DNA of 64,000 nucleotides from Streptomyces sp. NBC_00178. GTDB taxonomy: Bacteria > Actinomycetota > Actinomycetes > Streptomycetales > Streptomycetaceae. Each line of letters opens with the position of its first letter. Position 1 is the first letter of the stretch. The notes beneath the pieces are model-generated. The model did not search any database, was not told where the DNA came from, and was given only the letters and a program-made list of their open reading frames with translations. The position numbers and the translations under genes were made by a program. Of the stretch, positions 63,606 through 64,000 are shown one piece after another. The stretch lies in NCBI RefSeq assembly GCF_036206005.1, contig NZ_CP108143.1, forward strand, positions 3,920,001 to 3,984,000. The letters run 5' to 3'.

Positions 63606-64000
63606 TCCGCGACTCCGCCCAGTCGGCGAGCGCCACCCCGCCGAGGGCCCCTGAGGGCTCCACGACGAGCCGGATGCTCTCCCGCCCCTGGATTCCGACA
63701 CGCGCCGGGACCGCGGGGTCACCTCCCCGCATCACCGGGGACCGCCACAGCCGCGCCCCCGCACCGTCGTACACGGAGAACCGCACCGCGCCGAGACCGA
63801 GGGTCAGGTCGTCGACCCCCACCGTCGCCTCGTAACGGGTGCACGCCCGGTTGAGCTGCACGGTGACCGACGAGAGGGAGGGAGCGGTCACACCGTGCGC
63901 GTAGGACTTGGAGGCGATCGACAGCCCGTCGCGCTGCCAGAACACCCCGGTGCTCCGGCGGAGCACGATCTCGGGCTCCGTGTGGTCCCCGGCGACGGAG
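63592..64000 (-). CDS. NPCBM/NEW2-domain protein (5' end beyond window)
   Basis: The 3' 135 or so codons of a minus-strand gene; the frame is open through the last base, so a GTG at 63966 is internal. The domain reads TEPEIVLRRSTGVFW, VTVQLNRACTRYEATVGVDD, VRFSVYDGAGARLWRSPVMRGGDPAV and ends LADWAESRISCR. NPCBM modules bind carbohydrate or cell wall and usually sit at the C-terminus of secreted or membrane proteins. What precedes it cannot be seen. Confidence 0.9.
   Translation of the reverse strand, partial: SVAGDHTEPEIVLRRSTGVFWQRDGLSIASKSYAHGVTAPSLSSVTVQLNRACTRYEATVGVDDLTLGLGAVRFSVYDGAGARLWRSPVMRGGDPAVPARVGIQGRESIRLVVEPSGALGGVALADWAESRISCR

Overview
The window is a 64-kb chromosomal segment of a Streptomyces species. 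The evidence is the very high G+C coding style, frequent GTG starts, dense stop/start overlaps (GTGA, ATGA), leaderless promoters of the TANNNT-7nt-start type, and marker genes such as bldC, a second Lsr2-type protein (LsrL), valine dehydrogenase, a SARP/AfsR-type regulator and a c-di-AMP riboswitch ahead of a cell-wall peptidase. From memory, the gene order (dnaX-purD-purC-tRNAGly-lsrL-purSQL-purF-purM-DUF3073-vdh-bldC-hrpA ... trmB ... AfsR-like regulator) matches the conserved core of Streptomyces chromosomes, around SCO4067-SCO4117 in S. coelicolor numbering. Most of the window is therefore core chromosome; I see no insertion sequence, phage, CRISPR array or integrative element.

Region 1 (1-21,500) holds the 3' part of dnaX and the de novo purine genes purD, purC, purS-purQ-purL, purF and purM. 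They are interleaved with unrelated genes: a two-helix membrane protein, a dimethylformamidase-type protein, an ArsR-like regulator with a striking palindrome, an M23 peptidase, a membrane-anchored protein, a maleylpyruvate-isomerase-type protein and a META-domain lipoprotein. It also has three tRNA-Gly genes, two of them identical GCC copies. purD and purF look leaderless, while purC and purS have leaders.

Region 2 (21,600-32,700) contains a DUF3073 protein, vdh, an unrecognised conserved-looking protein, bldC, a small CPVCH-motif protein, the HrpA helicase, a DsbA-like/CcdA-like redox pair, and tRNA-Asp (two copies 6 kb apart), tRNA-Phe and tRNA-Glu.

Region 3 (32,700-49,050) contains a metallophosphoesterase, a zincin plus two Fluc/CrcB fluoride channels in an overlapping operon, a DEAD-box helicase with a duplicated RGG-like tail, an amino-acid permease, tRNA-Lys, a MarR/MFS divergent pair, an orphan sugar-type binding lipoprotein, two very small proteins next to a berberine-bridge-type flavoenzyme, initiator tRNA, a TipA-like MerR regulator with a classical 19-bp-spacer promoter, and a membrane SpoIIE-type phosphatase.

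Region 4 (49,050-64,000) contains a c-di-AMP (ydaO) riboswitch with an M23/coiled-coil peptidase, an aldo/keto reductase, a PrsW-type membrane protease, lhgO-trmB, a TPR regulator of the sporulation-associated type, an asparagine-synthetase-like protein with a degenerate PP-loop behind a 941-bp gap, a large AfsR-like regulator, and the 3' part of an NPCBM-domain gene running off the end.

Calls rest on reading the sequence and remembered family features; no database search was run.
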